64,000 bases of DNA from Oceanimonas pelagia (GCF_030849025.1 NZ_CP118224.1:976001-1040000), one strand, 5' to 3'; shown: positions 52,620 to 62,936, counted from the stretch's first letter. Notes: a model not told the origin generated them from the letters alone. Translations and numbers: made by a program.

Positions 52620-53687
52620 TCAACGCGCTAGCCGGGGGGGGCCGCCGCGCCGCAGTTGCCGCGCCTGGCTGGGGGACACGCCGAAAAAGTCCTTGAAGCA
52701 GTGGCTGAAGTGGGTGGAGCTGGCAAAGCCGCAGGCCACGGCGATGTTGGCGATGCTGTCGTCGCTCTGCAGCAGCAGACGCCGGGCCTGGGTGATGCGC
52801 AGCTCCAGGTAATAGCGTGATGGCGTGGCCTGCAGGTGGGTCTGAAACAGCCGCTCCACCCGCCGCCGCGACAGTCCCACGTAACCGGCCAGCTCCTCGA
52901 TGCCCAGCGGCTCCTCGATATTGCTGTTCATCAGCCGCAGCAGATCCCGCAGCGGGCCGGGCAGGGCGGGGTCATTTTCCGCAAGCGTCAAACGGGTTTC
53001 GCTGTCGTCGGCGAGGCGATCGCTGCTCAGGATCTCGCGAATGGCGCGTACCGTGTCGGCGCCGTGCAGCCGTTCAATCAGCATCAGCATCATTTCCAGG
53101 GCGCTGCTGGGACCGGCGCTGGTGAGAATGCGGGCGTCCACCACCATGGCCTGGTTCGAGACCTCCACCTGGGCAAAGCGTTCCCGGGCAAAACTGTGGT
53201 TGTCGGGATGAATGGCGCAGCACAGGCCGTCGAGGGCGCCGGCATGGGCCAGGGCCACGGCACCGTTCCACAGCCCCGCCAGCACCTTTTCCTTGCGGTG
53301 GGCCAGCTTCAGCTTGCGGCTCAGTGCCCCGTGTTCGGACAAATCGCAGCGAAAGCCGCCGCACACCACCACCACATCGAGGGCCTCGTCTCCTTCCAGG
53401 GGCAGGGCGTCCAGGGTGTGGTTGGCGGAAATGTCGATGGCCAGATCGCTTTGCACCGTGGTGCTGTGCAGACCGTAGCTGGTAATGGTGAACAGGGGAC
53501 TGGACTGCACCAGGTTGGCGGTGACCAGAGCGTCGACGGCGGCGGTAAAGGCCATCATGGAAAAATGGGGCAGCAGCACAAAGCCCACCCGTACCGGCGC
53601 ATTGCCGGCGGCGCGGGCGGGCAGAAAGGCGCTGTTGGTGTCACGCAGCCGGTGGCTGAAATGACGCTTTTCACTGATTTGGGACAT
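52620..53687 (-). CDS. gbdR: GbdR-like AraC-family regulator of glycine betaine/dimethylglycine catabolism
   Basis: 355 residues from [16 protein letters not shown]-1-like N-terminal domain with [22 protein letters not shown] and [16 protein letters not shown], then an AraC domain with [20 protein letters not shown] and [20 protein letters not shown]. Length, pattern and its position divergent from glyA-soxBDAG fit GbdR, which in Pseudomonas activates dgcAB, soxBDAG and related genes when betaine or dimethylglycine is present. The upstream in-frame extension to 53885 runs through the shared promoter region and is rejected. Confidence 0.83.
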   Translation of the reverse strand: MSQISEKRHFSHRLRDTNSAFLPARAAGNAPVRVGFVLLPHFSMMAFTAAVDALVTANLVQSSPLFTITSYGLHSTTVQSDLAIDISANHTLDALPLEGDEALDVVVVCGGFRCDLSEHGALSRKLKLAHRKEKVLAGLWNGAVALAHAGALDGLCCAIHPDNHSFARERFAQVEVSNQAMVVDARILTSAGPSSALEMMLMLIERLHGADTVRAIREILSSDRLADDSETRLTLAENDPALPGPLRDLLRLMNSNIEEPLGIEELAGYVGLSRRRVERLFQTHLQATPSRYYLELRITQARRLLLQSDDSIANIAVACGFASSTHFSHCFKDFFGVSPSQARQLRRGGPPRLAR

Positions 53688-54003
53688 GTTGTTCAGAGTG
53701 AAGGCACCGCGAAGACGCGGCCTTGTTGTGTTACTGCGTGTTAAGCGGAGTTTACCCCGCCGTTCCCCCCTTTGCACTCTTTGCTCTGTATACACGGCTG
53801 AAGACAAGGGCGGATCCCGATCACGAATGTTGCCGATATGTGATTTTTTGTCGCAAATACGCAGCATTGGGCCGCAACCAGTCATCTGCGGGTCTTTCCC
53901 CGGCAGTAGTATGCCGGCAAAGCATCACCGGAATGCCGAAAAAACGGCTCCGGCGACAGGAACAAGGACCGGGCAACCCCGGAGCAGCCAAGGAGGTTAC
54001 GAC
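53688..54003. promoter_or_regulatory. Divergent control region of gbdR and the glyA-sox operon
   Basis: 316 bases without a gene. Just before the AAGGAGG ribosome site of glyA is a potential leader hairpin: GCTCCGG (53947-53953) can pair with CCGGAGC (53979-53985), with a small GGG-CAA-CCC inner hairpin. No confident promoter or GbdR site could be read. Confidence 0.4.
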
Positions 54004-55257
54004 ATGTTCAGCAAGCACACCCGCATTCAGGATATCGACCCGGCCCTGTGGGCGGCCATGGAAGAGGAGGCCAGCCGTCAGGAGCAGCATATCGAGCTGA
54101 TTGCCTCGGAAAACTACACCAGCCCGGCGGTGATGGAAGCCCAGGGCTCGGTGCTGACCAACAAGTATGCGGAAGGCTACCCGGGCAAGCGTTATTACGG
54201 CGGTTGCGAGGCGGTAGACAAGGTGGAGCAGCTGGCCATCGATCGTGCCAAAGAGCTGTTCGGTGCCGACTACGCCAACGTTCAGCCCCATTCCGGCTCC
54301 CAGGCCAACGCCGCCGTGTACATGGCCCTGTGCGCTCCCGGCGACACCGTGCTGGGCATGAGTCTGGCCCACGGTGGCCACCTGACCCACGGTGCCAGGG
54401 TGAGCTTCTCCGGCAAGATCTATAACGCCGTGCAGTATGGCCTGAACGACACCACCGGCGAGGTGGACTACGACCAGGTCGAGCGGCTGGCGCTGGAGCA
54501 CAAGCCGAAAATGATCGTGGCCGGTTTCTCCGCCTACTCCCAGATCATGGACTGGGCCCGCTTTCGCGCCATCGCCGACAAGGTCGGGGCCTGGCTGTTT
54601 GTGGACATGGCCCACGTCGCCGGCCTGGTGGCCGCCGGTGTTTATCCCAACCCGGTGCCCTTTGCCGACGTGGTCACCACCACCACCCACAAGACCCTGC
54701 GTGGCCCCCGGGGCGGCCTGATCCTGGCGAAAGCCAATCCCGAGCTGGAAAAGAAACTCAACGCCGCCGTGTTCCCCGGTGGCCAGGGGGGCCCGCTGAT
54801 GCATGCCATTGCCGCCAAGGCCGTGGCCTTTGCCGAGGCGCTGAAGCCCGAATTTCGCGATTACCAGCAGGCGGTGGTGGAAAACGCCCAGGCCATGGTG
54901 GAAGTGTTTCAGAGCCGCGGCTTTGACGTGGTGTCGAACGGTACCGAAAACCACCTGTTCCTGCTTGACCTCTCTGCCCGGGGCATTACCGGCAAGGACG
55001 CGGACCGGGTGCTGGGCGAAGCCAACATCACCGTCAACAAGAATGCCGTGCCCAACGACCCGCAGCCTCCCTTTGTGACCTCGGGTCTGCGCATCGGCAC
55101 CCCGGCGGTCACCAGCCGCGGCTTCAGGGCAGAGCACTGCCGTCAGCTGGCGGGCTGGATCTGCGACATTCTTGAGCACATGGACGACCCCGAGGTGATT
55201 ATCTCGGTGAAGGATCAGGTGGCCAGCCTGTGCAGCTATTTTCCGGTGTATCGCTAA
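54004..55257 (+). CDS. glyA: Serine hydroxymethyltransferase
   Basis: 417 residues. [43 protein letters not shown], and PLP lysine in [14 protein letters not shown]. Converts glycine plus methylene-tetrahydrofolate to serine, here fed by the sarcosine oxidase encoded next, which makes both. It is the catabolic copy placed at the head of soxBDAG, as in Pseudomonas; a housekeeping copy is probably elsewhere. AAGGAGG lies eight bases before the ATG. Confidence 0.92.
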   Translation: MFSKHTRIQDIDPALWAAMEEEASRQEQHIELIASENYTSPAVMEAQGSVLTNKYAEGYPGKRYYGGCEAVDKVEQLAIDRAKELFGADYANVQPHSGSQANAAVYMALCAPGDTVLGMSLAHGGHLTHGARVSFSGKIYNAVQYGLNDTTGEVDYDQVERLALEHKPKMIVAGFSAYSQIMDWARFRAIADKVGAWLFVDMAHVAGLVAAGVYPNPVPFADVVTTTTHKTLRGPRGGLILAKANPELEKKLNAAVFPGGQGGPLMHAIAAKAVAFAEALKPEFRDYQQAVVENAQAMVEVFQSRGFDVVSNGTENHLFLLDLSARGITGKDADRVLGEANITVNKNAVPNDPQPPFVTSGLRIGTPAVTSRGFRAEHCRQLAGWICDILEHMDDPEVIISVKDQVASLCSYFPVYR

Positions 55258-55305
55258 GCGGTTTCACCCCATCAGGACACGGATTTCAATCAACAGGTGA
55301 CCCTC

Positions 55306-56559
55306 ATGCAGAAATATTCAGGATTCGGGCTGCTCAAGCATGCCCTGACCCACCACGAAAACTGGCAGAAAGTGTGGCGCAACCCCACCCCCAAGCACGA
55401 AGGCTACGATGTGATCATCGTCGGCGGCGGCGGCCACGGCCTGGCCACCGCCTACTACCTGGCCAAGGAGCACGGCATTACCAATGTGGCGGTGATCGAA
55501 AAGGGCTATCTGGGCGGCGGCAACACCGCCCGCAACACCACCATCGTGCGCTCCAACTACCTGTGGGACGAGGCGGCCTGGCTTTATGAACATTCCATGA
55601 AACTGTGGGAAGGCCTGGCCCAGGAGCTGAACTACAACCTGATGTTCAGCCAGCGCGGTGTGCTCAACCTGGGGCATACCCTGCAGGACATGCGTGACAT
55701 CGAGCGCCGGGTGAACGCCAACCGCCTGAACGGCATTGACGGTGAAGTGCTCAATGCCAAACAGGTGCAGGAGCTGGTGCCCATTCTCGACTGCTCCAAA
55801 AACGCCCGTTATCCGGTGCTGGGCGCCTCCTGGCAGCCCCGCGGCGGCACCGCCCGCCACGATGCCGTGGCTTGGGGCTTTGCCCGCGCCGCCGACGCCA
55901 TGGGCGTGCACCTGATCCAGCAGACCGAAGTCACCGGCATTCGCCGCGAAAACGGCGCCGTCACCGGCGTGGACACCACCCGCGGCTTTATCAAGGCGCC
56001 CAAGGTGGCCTGCGTCACCGCCGGCAACTCCGGGGTGATGGCCAACATGGTGGGCATGAAGCTGCCGCTGGAATCCCACCCGCTGCAGGCCATGGTGTCC
56101 GAGCCGGTCAAGCCCATCCTCGACACCGTGGTGATGTCCAACCACGTGCACGGCTATGTGTCCCAGTCCGACAAGGGCGACCTGGTGATCGGCGCCGGCA
56201 TCGACGGCTATCTGGGCTACGGCCAGCGCGGCTCCTTCCCGGTGGTGGAGCACACCATGGCGGCCATTGTGGAAATGTTCCCGATCTTCAGCCGGGTGCG
56301 CCTGAACCGCACCTGGGGCGGCATTGTGGACACCTGTCCCGACGCCTGTCCGATTATTTCCAAGACCCACATCAAGGGCCTGTATTTCAACTGCGGCTGG
56401 GGCACCGGCGGCTTCAAGGCCACCCCGGGCTCGGGCAACGTGTTCGCCCACACCATCGCCAAGGATGAGCCCCATCCCCTGGCCAAGCCCTTTAACGTTG
56501 ACCGTTTTGTCAGCGGCCACCTGATCGACGAGCACGGCGCGGCCGGCGTTGCCCACTAA
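55306..56559 (+). CDS. soxB: Heterotetrameric sarcosine oxidase subunit beta
   Basis: 417 residues. [21 protein letters not shown] start, [20 protein letters not shown] (FAD site) and [21 protein letters not shown], with the histidine-bearing flavin region, are typical of SoxB. With SoxA, SoxD and SoxG it oxidises sarcosine to glycine, forming methylene-tetrahydrofolate and peroxide. ATG at 55306 follows AGGTGA. Confidence 0.92.
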   Translation: MQKYSGFGLLKHALTHHENWQKVWRNPTPKHEGYDVIIVGGGGHGLATAYYLAKEHGITNVAVIEKGYLGGGNTARNTTIVRSNYLWDEAAWLYEHSMKLWEGLAQELNYNLMFSQRGVLNLGHTLQDMRDIERRVNANRLNGIDGEVLNAKQVQELVPILDCSKNARYPVLGASWQPRGGTARHDAVAWGFARAADAMGVHLIQQTEVTGIRRENGAVTGVDTTRGFIKAPKVACVTAGNSGVMANMVGMKLPLESHPLQAMVSEPVKPILDTVVMSNHVHGYVSQSDKGDLVIGAGIDGYLGYGQRGSFPVVEHTMAAIVEMFPIFSRVRLNRTWGGIVDTCPDACPIISKTHIKGLYFNCGWGTGGFKATPGSGNVFAHTIAKDEPHPLAKPFNVDRFVSGHLIDEHGAAGVAH

Positions 56560-56571
56560 AGGAGAGAGACA

Positions 56572-56859
56572 ATGTTGCACATTTATTGTCCGCACTGCGG
56601 CGAACACCGGGAAGAGGAAGAGTTTCAGTACGGCGGCGAGGCACACATTGCCCGCCCGGCGGATCCCAATGCGCTGAGCGATGAACAATGGGCCCAGTAC
56701 CTGTTCTTTCGCAAGAACCCCCGTGGCCTGCATCAGGAGATGTGGTACCACGCCGCCGGTTGCCGCAAGTTCTTCAATGCCACCCGGCATACCGTGACCT
56801 ATGAAATCAAGGAAACCTACAAGGTGGGCGAACAGCCGCAGCAAGGAGGCCAGTCATGA
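56572..56859 (+). CDS. soxD: Sarcosine oxidase subunit delta
   Basis: 95 residues with CPHCGEHREEEEFQYGGEAH and a later AAGCRKFF cysteine, the zinc-site pattern of SoxD, and DEQWAQYLFFRKNPRG. It is a small structural subunit. Starts 12 bases after soxB behind GGAGAGA and overlaps soxA by four bases. Confidence 0.92.
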   Translation: MLHIYCPHCGEHREEEEFQYGGEAHIARPADPNALSDEQWAQYLFFRKNPRGLHQEMWYHAAGCRKFFNATRHTVTYEIKETYKVGEQPQQGGQS

Positions 56860-59800
56860 GCCAGCAGAACCGCATTCAGGGCAAGGGCCGGGTCGACACC
56901 GGCAAGCCGCTCAGCTTTATTTTCAACGGCAAGCGTTATCAGGGCTATGCCGGTGACACCATCGCCTCGGCCCTGCTGGCCAACGGCGTGGACGTGGTCG
57001 GCCGTTCATTCAAGTATTCCCGCCCCCGCGGCATCATGGCCGCCGGTGCCGACGAGCCCAACTGCATTCTGCAGGTGGGCAGCAGTGAAGCCACCATGAT
57101 CCCCAACGTGCGCGGTACCCAGGCCGAGCTCTATGACGGCCTGACCGCCGCCAGCACCAACGGCTGGCCCAATGTCGACAAGGACATCATGGGCGTGGTG
57201 GGCAAGCTCGGCGGCAGCATGATGCCTCCCGGTTTCTACTACAAGACCTTTATGTATCCCCAGTCCATGTGGCCCAAATACGAGCACCTGATCCGCAAGG
57301 CCGCGGGCCTGGGCCGGGTGCCCAACGAGCGGGATCCGGACACCTATGACAAGCTCAACCATCACTGCGACGTGCTGGTGGTGGGCGGCGGTGCCGCCGG
57401 CCTGACCGCGGCCCTGGCCGCCGGCCGCCGGGGCGCCCGGGTGATCCTGGTGGACGAGCAGAACGAATTCGGTGGCCACCTGCTGCACAGCACTCAAGCC
57501 ATCAACGGCCAGGCCCCGGCGGCCTGGGTGGAAGCGGCGGTGAAGGAGCTGGAGAACCTGCCCGACGTGACCCTGCTGCCGCGCAGCACCGCCGCCGGCT
57601 ATTACGATCAGAACTTCGTCTCGGTCATGGAGCGGCGCACCGATCACCTGGGTGAGCGCATTTCCGGCAAGACCCGCCAGCGCCTGCACCGCATTCGCGC
57701 CGGCCGTGTGATCCTGGCCACCGGCGCCCAGGAACGGCCACTGGTGTTCGCCAACAACGATCTGCCCGGCTGCTTCGTGGCCAGTGCCCTGTCCACCTAC
57801 GTTAACCGCTACGGCGTGGCTCCGGGTGAGCGCCTGGTGCTGATGACCTGCAACGATTACGGTTACCAGGCCGCCCTCGACTGGCTGGACGCCGGCCGCG
57901 AGGTGGTGGCGGTGGTGGACAGCCGCGCCAACCCCGGCGGCGACCGTTATCAGCAGCTCAAGGCCCGGGGCGTGAAGATTTACACCGGCCACGGCCTGAT
58001 CGAAGCCACCGGCAAGAAGCGGGTGAACGGCGCCAAGGTGGCGCCCATCACCAGCGACGGCAGCCGGGTGACCGGCGACGCCGTTCAGCTCAGCTGTGAC
58101 ACCATCGCCACTTCCGGCGGCTGGAGTCCGGTGGTGCACCTGTCTGCCCACACCGGCTCCCGTCCGGTGTGGAACGCCGACGTCATCGGCTTTGTGCCCG
58201 GCGACACCGTGCAGCAGCAGCTGCTGGCCGGCGGCGTGCAGGGCACCTATGCGCTCTCGGCCGTGCTGGCGGAGGGACTGAAGGCCGGTCGAGAGGCGGC
58301 CGAGGCCACCGGCTACGGCGAGCTGGCCGCCCGCGTGACCGACGCCGACGTCAATACCACGGATCCGCGGGAAGATCAGGCCCAGGCGCTGTTTCTGGTG
58401 CCCCACAGCCGCGCCGTGAGCCGGGCGCCCAAGCAGTTTGTGGATTACCAGAACGACGTGACCGCCGCCGGCATCGAGCTGGCCGTGCGCGAGGGCTTTG
58501 AGTCCATCGAGCACATCAAGCGTTACACCGCCATGGGCTTTGGTACCGATCAGGGCAAGCTCGGCAACATCAACGGCATGGCCATTGCCGCCAATGCCAT
58601 GGGCAAGAGCATTCCGGAAACCGGCACCACCATTTTCCGCCCCAACTACACCCCGATCACCATGGGCGCCTTTGCCGGCCGTGATGCGGGTCACCTGTTC
58701 GATCCGGCCCGGTTCAGCGCCATGCATGCCTGGCACGTGAAAAACGGCGCCGAGTTCGAGGATGTGGGCCAGTGGAAGCGCCCCTGGTACTTCCCCAAGG
58801 CGGGCGAAGACATGCACCAGGCGGTGAACCGCGAGTGTGTGGCCACCCGCACCAGCGTAGGCATTCTCGATGCTTCCACCCTGGGCAAGATCGATATTCA
58901 GGGCAAGGACGCGCGGGAATTCCTGCAGCGCATCTACACCAACGCCTGGGCCAAGCTCAGCCCCGGTTTCTGCCGCTACGGCCTGATGTGCAAGGAAGAC
59001 GGCATGGTGTTTGACGATGGCGTGACCTCCTGCATCACCGACGAGCATTTCATCATGACCACCACCACCGGTGGCGCCGCCGGTGTGCTGCGCTGGCTGG
59101 AGCTGTGGCACCAGACCGAGTGGCCGGAGCTGGAGGTGTATTTCACCTCGGTCACCGATCACTGGGCCACCATGACGGTGTCCGGTCCCAACAGCCGCCG
59201 CGTGCTGGAGAAGGTCTGTGAAGATGTGGATCTGAGCCGTGAGGCCTTCCCCTTCATGACCTGGAAGGACGCCACCATTGCCGGCGTGAAAGGCCGCATC
59301 TTCCGCATTTCCTTCACCGGCGAGCTGAGCTTTGAGGTGAATGTGCAGGCCAACTACGGGCTGCATGTGTGGGAGGCGCTGATGGAGGCGGGGGCCGAGT
59401 TCAACATTACCCCCTACGGCACCGAAACCATGCACGTGCTGCGGGCCGAAAAGGGCTTCATCATCGTCGGTCAGGACACCGATGGCTCGGTGACGCCGCA
59501 GGATCTGAACATGGACTGGTGTGTGGGCAAGAACAAGCCGTTCCCCTTCATCGGTCAGCGTTCCTGGGCGCGCAGCGACACCGCGCGCAGCGACCGCAAG
59601 CAGCTGGTGGGGCTGAAGTGCAAGGATGCCAAAACCGTGATTCCGGAAGGTGCCCAGATCGTGCTGGATCCCAACCATCCGGTGCCGGTGCCCATGGTGG
59701 GCCATGTGTCATCCAGTTACTACAGTGCCAATCTGGGCCACAACATCGCCATGGGTGTGGTCAAGGATGGCCTGAACCGAATGGGCGAAACCGTGTACTG

Positions 59801-59885
59801 CCCGCTGGCCGATGGCCGGGTGCTGGAAGCCGAAATCACCAGCCCGATTTTCTATGATCCCAAAGGAGAGCGTCAGCATGTCTAA
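56856..59885 (+). CDS. soxA: Sarcosine oxidase subunit alpha
   Basis: 1009 residues. The N-terminal 2Fe-2S-ferredoxin-like head (FIFNGKRYQGYAGDTIASALLANGV) is followed by an FAD/NAD domain with VLVVGGGAAGLTAALAAGRR near residue 170 and a second nucleotide-binding site. The last 380 residues are a GcvT-type folate-binding domain (ATRTSVGILDASTLGKIDI and LRAEKGFIIVGQDTDGSVTP). The folate domain captures the formaldehyde unit as methylene-tetrahydrofolate. Its last eight bases overlap soxG. Confidence 0.93.
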   Translation: MSQQNRIQGKGRVDTGKPLSFIFNGKRYQGYAGDTIASALLANGVDVVGRSFKYSRPRGIMAAGADEPNCILQVGSSEATMIPNVRGTQAELYDGLTAASTNGWPNVDKDIMGVVGKLGGSMMPPGFYYKTFMYPQSMWPKYEHLIRKAAGLGRVPNERDPDTYDKLNHHCDVLVVGGGAAGLTAALAAGRRGARVILVDEQNEFGGHLLHSTQAINGQAPAAWVEAAVKELENLPDVTLLPRSTAAGYYDQNFVSVMERRTDHLGERISGKTRQRLHRIRAGRVILATGAQERPLVFANNDLPGCFVASALSTYVNRYGVAPGERLVLMTCNDYGYQAALDWLDAGREVVAVVDSRANPGGDRYQQLKARGVKIYTGHGLIEATGKKRVNGAKVAPITSDGSRVTGDAVQLSCDTIATSGGWSPVVHLSAHTGSRPVWNADVIGFVPGDTVQQQLLAGGVQGTYALSAVLAEGLKAGREAAEATGYGELAARVTDADVNTTDPREDQAQALFLVPHSRAVSRAPKQFVDYQNDVTAAGIELAVREGFESIEHIKRYTAMGFGTDQGKLGNINGMAIAANAMGKSIPETGTTIFRPNYTPITMGAFAGRDAGHLFDPARFSAMHAWHVKNGAEFEDVGQWKRPWYFPKAGEDMHQAVNRECVATRTSVGILDASTLGKIDIQGKDAREFLQRIYTNAWAKLSPGFCRYGLMCKEDGMVFDDGVTSCITDEHFIMTTTTGGAAGVLRWLELWHQTEWPELEVYFTSVTDHWATMTVSGPNSRRVLEKVCEDVDLSREAFPFMTWKDATIAGVKGRIFRISFTGELSFEVNVQANYGLHVWEALMEAGAEFNITPYGTETMHVLRAEKGFIIVGQDTDGSVTPQDLNMDWCVGKNKPFPFIGQRSWARSDTARSDRKQLVGLKCKDAKTVIPEGAQIVLDPNHPVPVPMVGHVSSSYYSANLGHNIAMGVVKDGLNRMGETVYCPLADGRVLEAEITSPIFYDPKGERQHV

Positions 59886-60507
59886 CAACACCGCCAAAGT
59901 GACCCAGGTACAACGCCAGGTGCGGGTGGAGTCCCCGCTGTATCACGCCAACCTGGCCGCGCTGGCCAATCAGGATCAGCAGGGCGAGGTGGTGCTGCGC
60001 GAAAAGGCGCTTATGGGCCACCTGGTGCTGCGCGGCAACGCCGGCAATGAGCTGTTCGCCAAAACCGTGGAAAAGGTACTGGGGGTGGCGCTGCCCACCC
60101 AGGCCTGCAGCTCGGCCGAGAACAGCAAGGCGCTGGTGCAGTGGCTGTCACCGGACGAGTGGCTGATCATCACCGAGGGCGGGCAGGAAGGCCCGTTGCA
60201 GCAGGCGCTGCGCGAGCAGCTGTCCGGCCACTATGCCATCACCGACGTGAGCGGCGGCCAGACCATCATTGAACTGTCCGGACCCAAGGCGGAAATGGTG
60301 ATCCGCAAGTCGTGCCCCTACGACGTGCATCCGTCCAATTTCCCCACCGGCAAGTGCGTGGGCACGGTATTCGCCAAGAGCACGGCGCTGCTGCGCCGCA
60401 CCGGTGCCGACAGCTTTGAGCTGGTGATCCGCCGCAGCTTTGCCGACTACCTGTGGCTGTGGCTGCAGGACGCCAGCCGGGAATACGGCCTGGTGATCGG
60501 CAAGTAA
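59878..60507 (+). CDS. soxG: Sarcosine oxidase subunit gamma
   Basis: 209 residues. A GcvT-like fold: ALVQWLSPDEWLIITEGG, DVSGGQTIIELSGPKAEMVI and FELVIRRSFADYLWLWLQDA. The start is the ATG overlapping the soxA stop. Fourth subunit of the complex; repeats separate it from purU. Confidence 0.9.
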   Translation: MSNNTAKVTQVQRQVRVESPLYHANLAALANQDQQGEVVLREKALMGHLVLRGNAGNELFAKTVEKVLGVALPTQACSSAENSKALVQWLSPDEWLIITEGGQEGPLQQALREQLSGHYAITDVSGGQTIIELSGPKAEMVIRKSCPYDVHPSNFPTGKCVGTVFAKSTALLRRTGADSFELVIRRSFADYLWLWLQDASREYGLVIGK

Positions 60508-60515
60508 GCAGGTAC

Positions 60516-60578
60516 TGGATTCCCGCCTGCGCGGGAATGACAATTCAGAGCCGTCACCCCCGCGAAGGCGGGGGTCCA
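60516..60578. repeat. Two interspersed hairpin repeats between soxG and purU
   Basis: A reverse copy with arms ATTCCCGC / GCGGGAAT at 60516-60541 and a forward variant with arms CACCCCCGC / GCGGGGGT at 60553-60578. These may form a boundary within the sox-purU transcript. Confidence 0.8.
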
Positions 60579-60616
60579 TATAGCAAGGGAACACGCAGCG
60601 CCATGGGAGGCACAGC

Positions 60617-61483
60617 ATGAACCAGCACGAAACCCTGATCCTCACCGCCAGCTGTGAAAGCCGGCTGGGCACCGTGGATGCGGTGACCGGTTATTTGTTT
60701 CAGCAGGGCTGCTATGTGGCCGACATGCAGACCTTTGACGATGCCCGTGCCGGCCGCTTCTTCATTCGGGTGGAGTTTCGCAAGCCCGAGCAGGGCGAGT
60801 TCGATGAAGCCGCGTTTCGCGACGGTTTTGCCCCCCGGGCCGACAGGTTCGGCATGGAGTGGGAGCTGACCGAGCGCAGCCGCCGTCCCAACGTGGTGAT
60901 TCTGGTGTCGAAGTTCGATCACTGCCTGAATGACCTGCTGTATCGCTACCGCACCGGTCAGCTGGCCATCGAGATTCCGGCCATCATTTCCAACCACCCG
61001 GATCTGCAGCGACTGGCCGACTGGCACCATATTCCCTACTACCACCTGCCGATCACCGCCGACACCAAGGCGGAGCAGGAGGCGCAACTGTGGAAAATCG
61101 TGCAGGAGTCCGACGCCGATCTGGTGGTGCTGGCGCGCTACATGCAGGTGCTGAGCCCGGATCTGTGCGACAAGTTGTCGGGCCGCGCCATCAACATTCA
61201 CCACTCGTTGCTGCCCGGTTTCAAGGGCGCCCAGCCCTACCACCAGGCCTACGCCAAGGGGGTGAAGCTGGTGGGGGCCACGGCCCATTACATCAATAAC
61301 GAGCTGGATGAAGGGCCCATCATTACCCAGGGGGTGCAGGCGGTGGATCACAGCCATTACCCGGAAGATCTGGTGGCCAAGGGCCGCGACATCGAATGCG
61401 TGACCCTGGCCCGGGCCATTCAGTATCACATTGAAAAGCGAGTGTTCATGTACCAGGGCAAGACGGTGGTACTGGGCAGCTGA
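60617..61483 (+). CDS. purU: Formyltetrahydrofolate deformylase
   Basis: 288 residues. The N-terminal ACT domain (LILTASCESRLGTVDAVTGY, about 1-85) is followed by the formyltransferase-like domain with NHPDLQRLADWHHIPYYHLP and INIHHSLLPGFKGAQPYHQA, and DEGPIITQ (catalytic aspartate). It releases formate from formyl-tetrahydrofolate, balancing the one-carbon units produced by sarcosine oxidation. Location after sox genes is typical. Start after GGAGGCACAGC. Confidence 0.91.
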   Translation: MNQHETLILTASCESRLGTVDAVTGYLFQQGCYVADMQTFDDARAGRFFIRVEFRKPEQGEFDEAAFRDGFAPRADRFGMEWELTERSRRPNVVILVSKFDHCLNDLLYRYRTGQLAIEIPAIISNHPDLQRLADWHHIPYYHLPITADTKAEQEAQLWKIVQESDADLVVLARYMQVLSPDLCDKLSGRAINIHHSLLPGFKGAQPYHQAYAKGVKLVGATAHYINNELDEGPIITQGVQAVDHSHYPEDLVAKGRDIECVTLARAIQYHIEKRVFMYQGKTVVLGS

Positions 61484-61535
61484 CACTCATTTACCCCTCG
61501 AATGCGCAAGCATTCGGCATGAACAAGGAGCCATC

Positions 61536-61880
61536 ATGTCTCAGAAAATCACGGTACTGCGCGACACCCAGCCTCAGGTGCTGCTGGATGCCACCAAGTG
61601 GGAAAAGCTGTCCGGTGACCCGCATACCGTTAACCTCAACGCCTATACCTCGGAAGACGGCAGCAAGATCATGGGAACCTGGATCTGCACCCCGGGCAAG
61701 TGGGCGGTGAACTACACCAAGTGGGAATACTGCGATTTTCGCGAAGGTTACTGCATTCTCACTCCCGAAGGCGGCGAGCCCATTCACCTCAGGGCCGGCG
61801 ATATCTTCGTGGTGGAACCGGGCTTTCAGGGCACCTGGGAAGTGGTGGAAACCGTACGCAAGTACTTTGTGTTTGCCTGA
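61536..61880 (+). CDS. Cupin protein, DUF861 type
   Basis: 114 residues, single cupin domain: GTWICTPGKWAVNYTKWEYC, YCILTPEGGEPIHLRAGDIF and VVEPGFQGTWEVVETVRKYF. Related to the (S)-ureidoglycine aminohydrolase-like/EutQ-type DUF861 cupins. ATG follows AAGGAGCC. Last gene of the sox-purU block; the small cupin at 24117 plays the same end-of-operon position in the Rieske cluster. Function unknown. Confidence 0.8.
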   Translation: MSQKITVLRDTQPQVLLDATKWEKLSGDPHTVNLNAYTSEDGSKIMGTWICTPGKWAVNYTKWEYCDFREGYCILTPEGGEPIHLRAGDIFVVEPGFQGTWEVVETVRKYFVFA

Positions 61881-61906
61881 TTAAGGTCTGACACGGTCCT
61901 GTTTTT

Positions 61907-61933
61907 CGGCCTGCCTGGTGCAGGCCGTTTTTA
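61907..61933 (+). terminator. Terminator of the sox-purU-cupin block
   Basis: Perfect 8-bp stem CGGCCTGC / GCAGGCCG, loop CTGGT, then T5ATT. Confidence 0.9.
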
Positions 61934-61988
61934 TTGGGTTTTTTGTTGGTCATCCCTGAAGAACGGGAGTGAGGGGAAGATGGGAGCG

Positions 61989-62774
61989 TTACTTCACCCT
62001 CTCGCAGCGCATTTCCGGGGCGTCATGTCCCCAGCGAAGGGTGGCTTCTCCCTGATGCTCCCAAAAGCGTTCGTTGCGACCCTCATAGCGGCTGCCGCTG
62101 GCGGCCGGTTGAGCAGACATCAGTGACACACGGTCGCCGTATTCGGCAATCAGGGTCGGGGGCTCGGTTTCAAAGTGGGTGATCACCACCTCGTTGGCCG
62201 GGTTGCCGTTGCAGGCAAAGCGGAACGGGCCGCGTTCGGGCACCAGCCGGTAGCGGGCCTGCAATTCGGCGGTGCGCATGTCGTATTGCTGTTGCACGCA
62301 GGTGCGCCGGTCCTCGCTCTTCCAGCATTCGTTGCGCCCCTTGAGCCAGCCCCGTTGCTCGGCCTTGAGCACGGGCGGCCGCTCATGGCGGGTCTTGGCC
62401 AGCGCCCGCCGGTAGACTCCGGCCAGTTGCCGGTCCCGGGCCGCCAGCCCCGCATCCTGGCAGATCACCGCCTCAATACTGCCGGGCTGAATGCGCTGGC
62501 AGGAAAACGACGGCCCCTGTTTGACCAGCCCGTCGATATATTCGCACCAGGCTTGAGTCTCGCGCTCGGGAACACCGGTAGCACCACGAATGCCTAAGCG
62601 GAATTCCACCACCGACTTCCATTCCCCGGAGCCCGCGTCGGGACCGTGGCCCAGGCCATCGCCGGTTGGCACGCGTTGCTCCACCCATTGCGCCCACGCG
62701 GGAGAGCACGGCGGCGCGCTTTGTGCCCAGGCCGGCAGGGTGGCAAATATCAGCAGTAATAACCCGTGTTTCAT
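61989..62774 (-). CDS. Exported LprI-MliC two-domain lysozyme-inhibitor-like protein
   Basis: 261 residues from MKHGLLLLIFATLPAWAQSA; signal peptide 1-17, likely periplasmic. The middle part (SIEAVICQDAGLAARDRQLAGVYRRAL, then QRGWLKGRNECW and RTCVQQQYDMRTAELQ) is a DUF1311/LprI domain. The C-terminal part (FACNGNPANEVVITHFETEP and later AASGSRYEGRNERFWEHQGE) is an MliC-type C-type-lysozyme-inhibitor domain. It would protect peptidoglycan from lysozyme. The N-terminal 100 residues match nothing I recognise. Confidence 0.82.
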   Translation of the reverse strand: MKHGLLLLIFATLPAWAQSAPPCSPAWAQWVEQRVPTGDGLGHGPDAGSGEWKSVVEFRLGIRGATGVPERETQAWCEYIDGLVKQGPSFSCQRIQPGSIEAVICQDAGLAARDRQLAGVYRRALAKTRHERPPVLKAEQRGWLKGRNECWKSEDRRTCVQQQYDMRTAELQARYRLVPERGPFRFACNGNPANEVVITHFETEPPTLIAEYGDRVSLMSAQPAASGSRYEGRNERFWEHQGEATLRWGHDAPEMRCERVK

Positions 62775-62817
62775 AATGAGTAGCCTCATTTGGGGGAGTG
62801 CAGGCGGCGCTTTGCTG

Positions 62818-62846
62818 GTCATTCCCACGACGGTGTGAATCCAGAG
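62818..62846. repeat. Degenerate copy of the interspersed hairpin repeat
   Basis: GTCATTCCCACGACGGTGTG followed by AATCCAGAGC. Arms are mutated (CCCAC / GTGTG), so pairing is weakened. Confidence 0.6.
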
Positions 62847-62936
62847 CACGGCGCACGATCCTGCCCATAACGTTCACCTGCAGAACCGCACACAGCCAAA
62901 CTTTACGGTTGCCTGCTTGGGCCCCGTGCGCAGGCC

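Noticed and set aside
53941-54003. Possible glycine riboswitch before glyA
   Set aside because: A stem can form, but the conserved glycine-aptamer core sequences are not seen.
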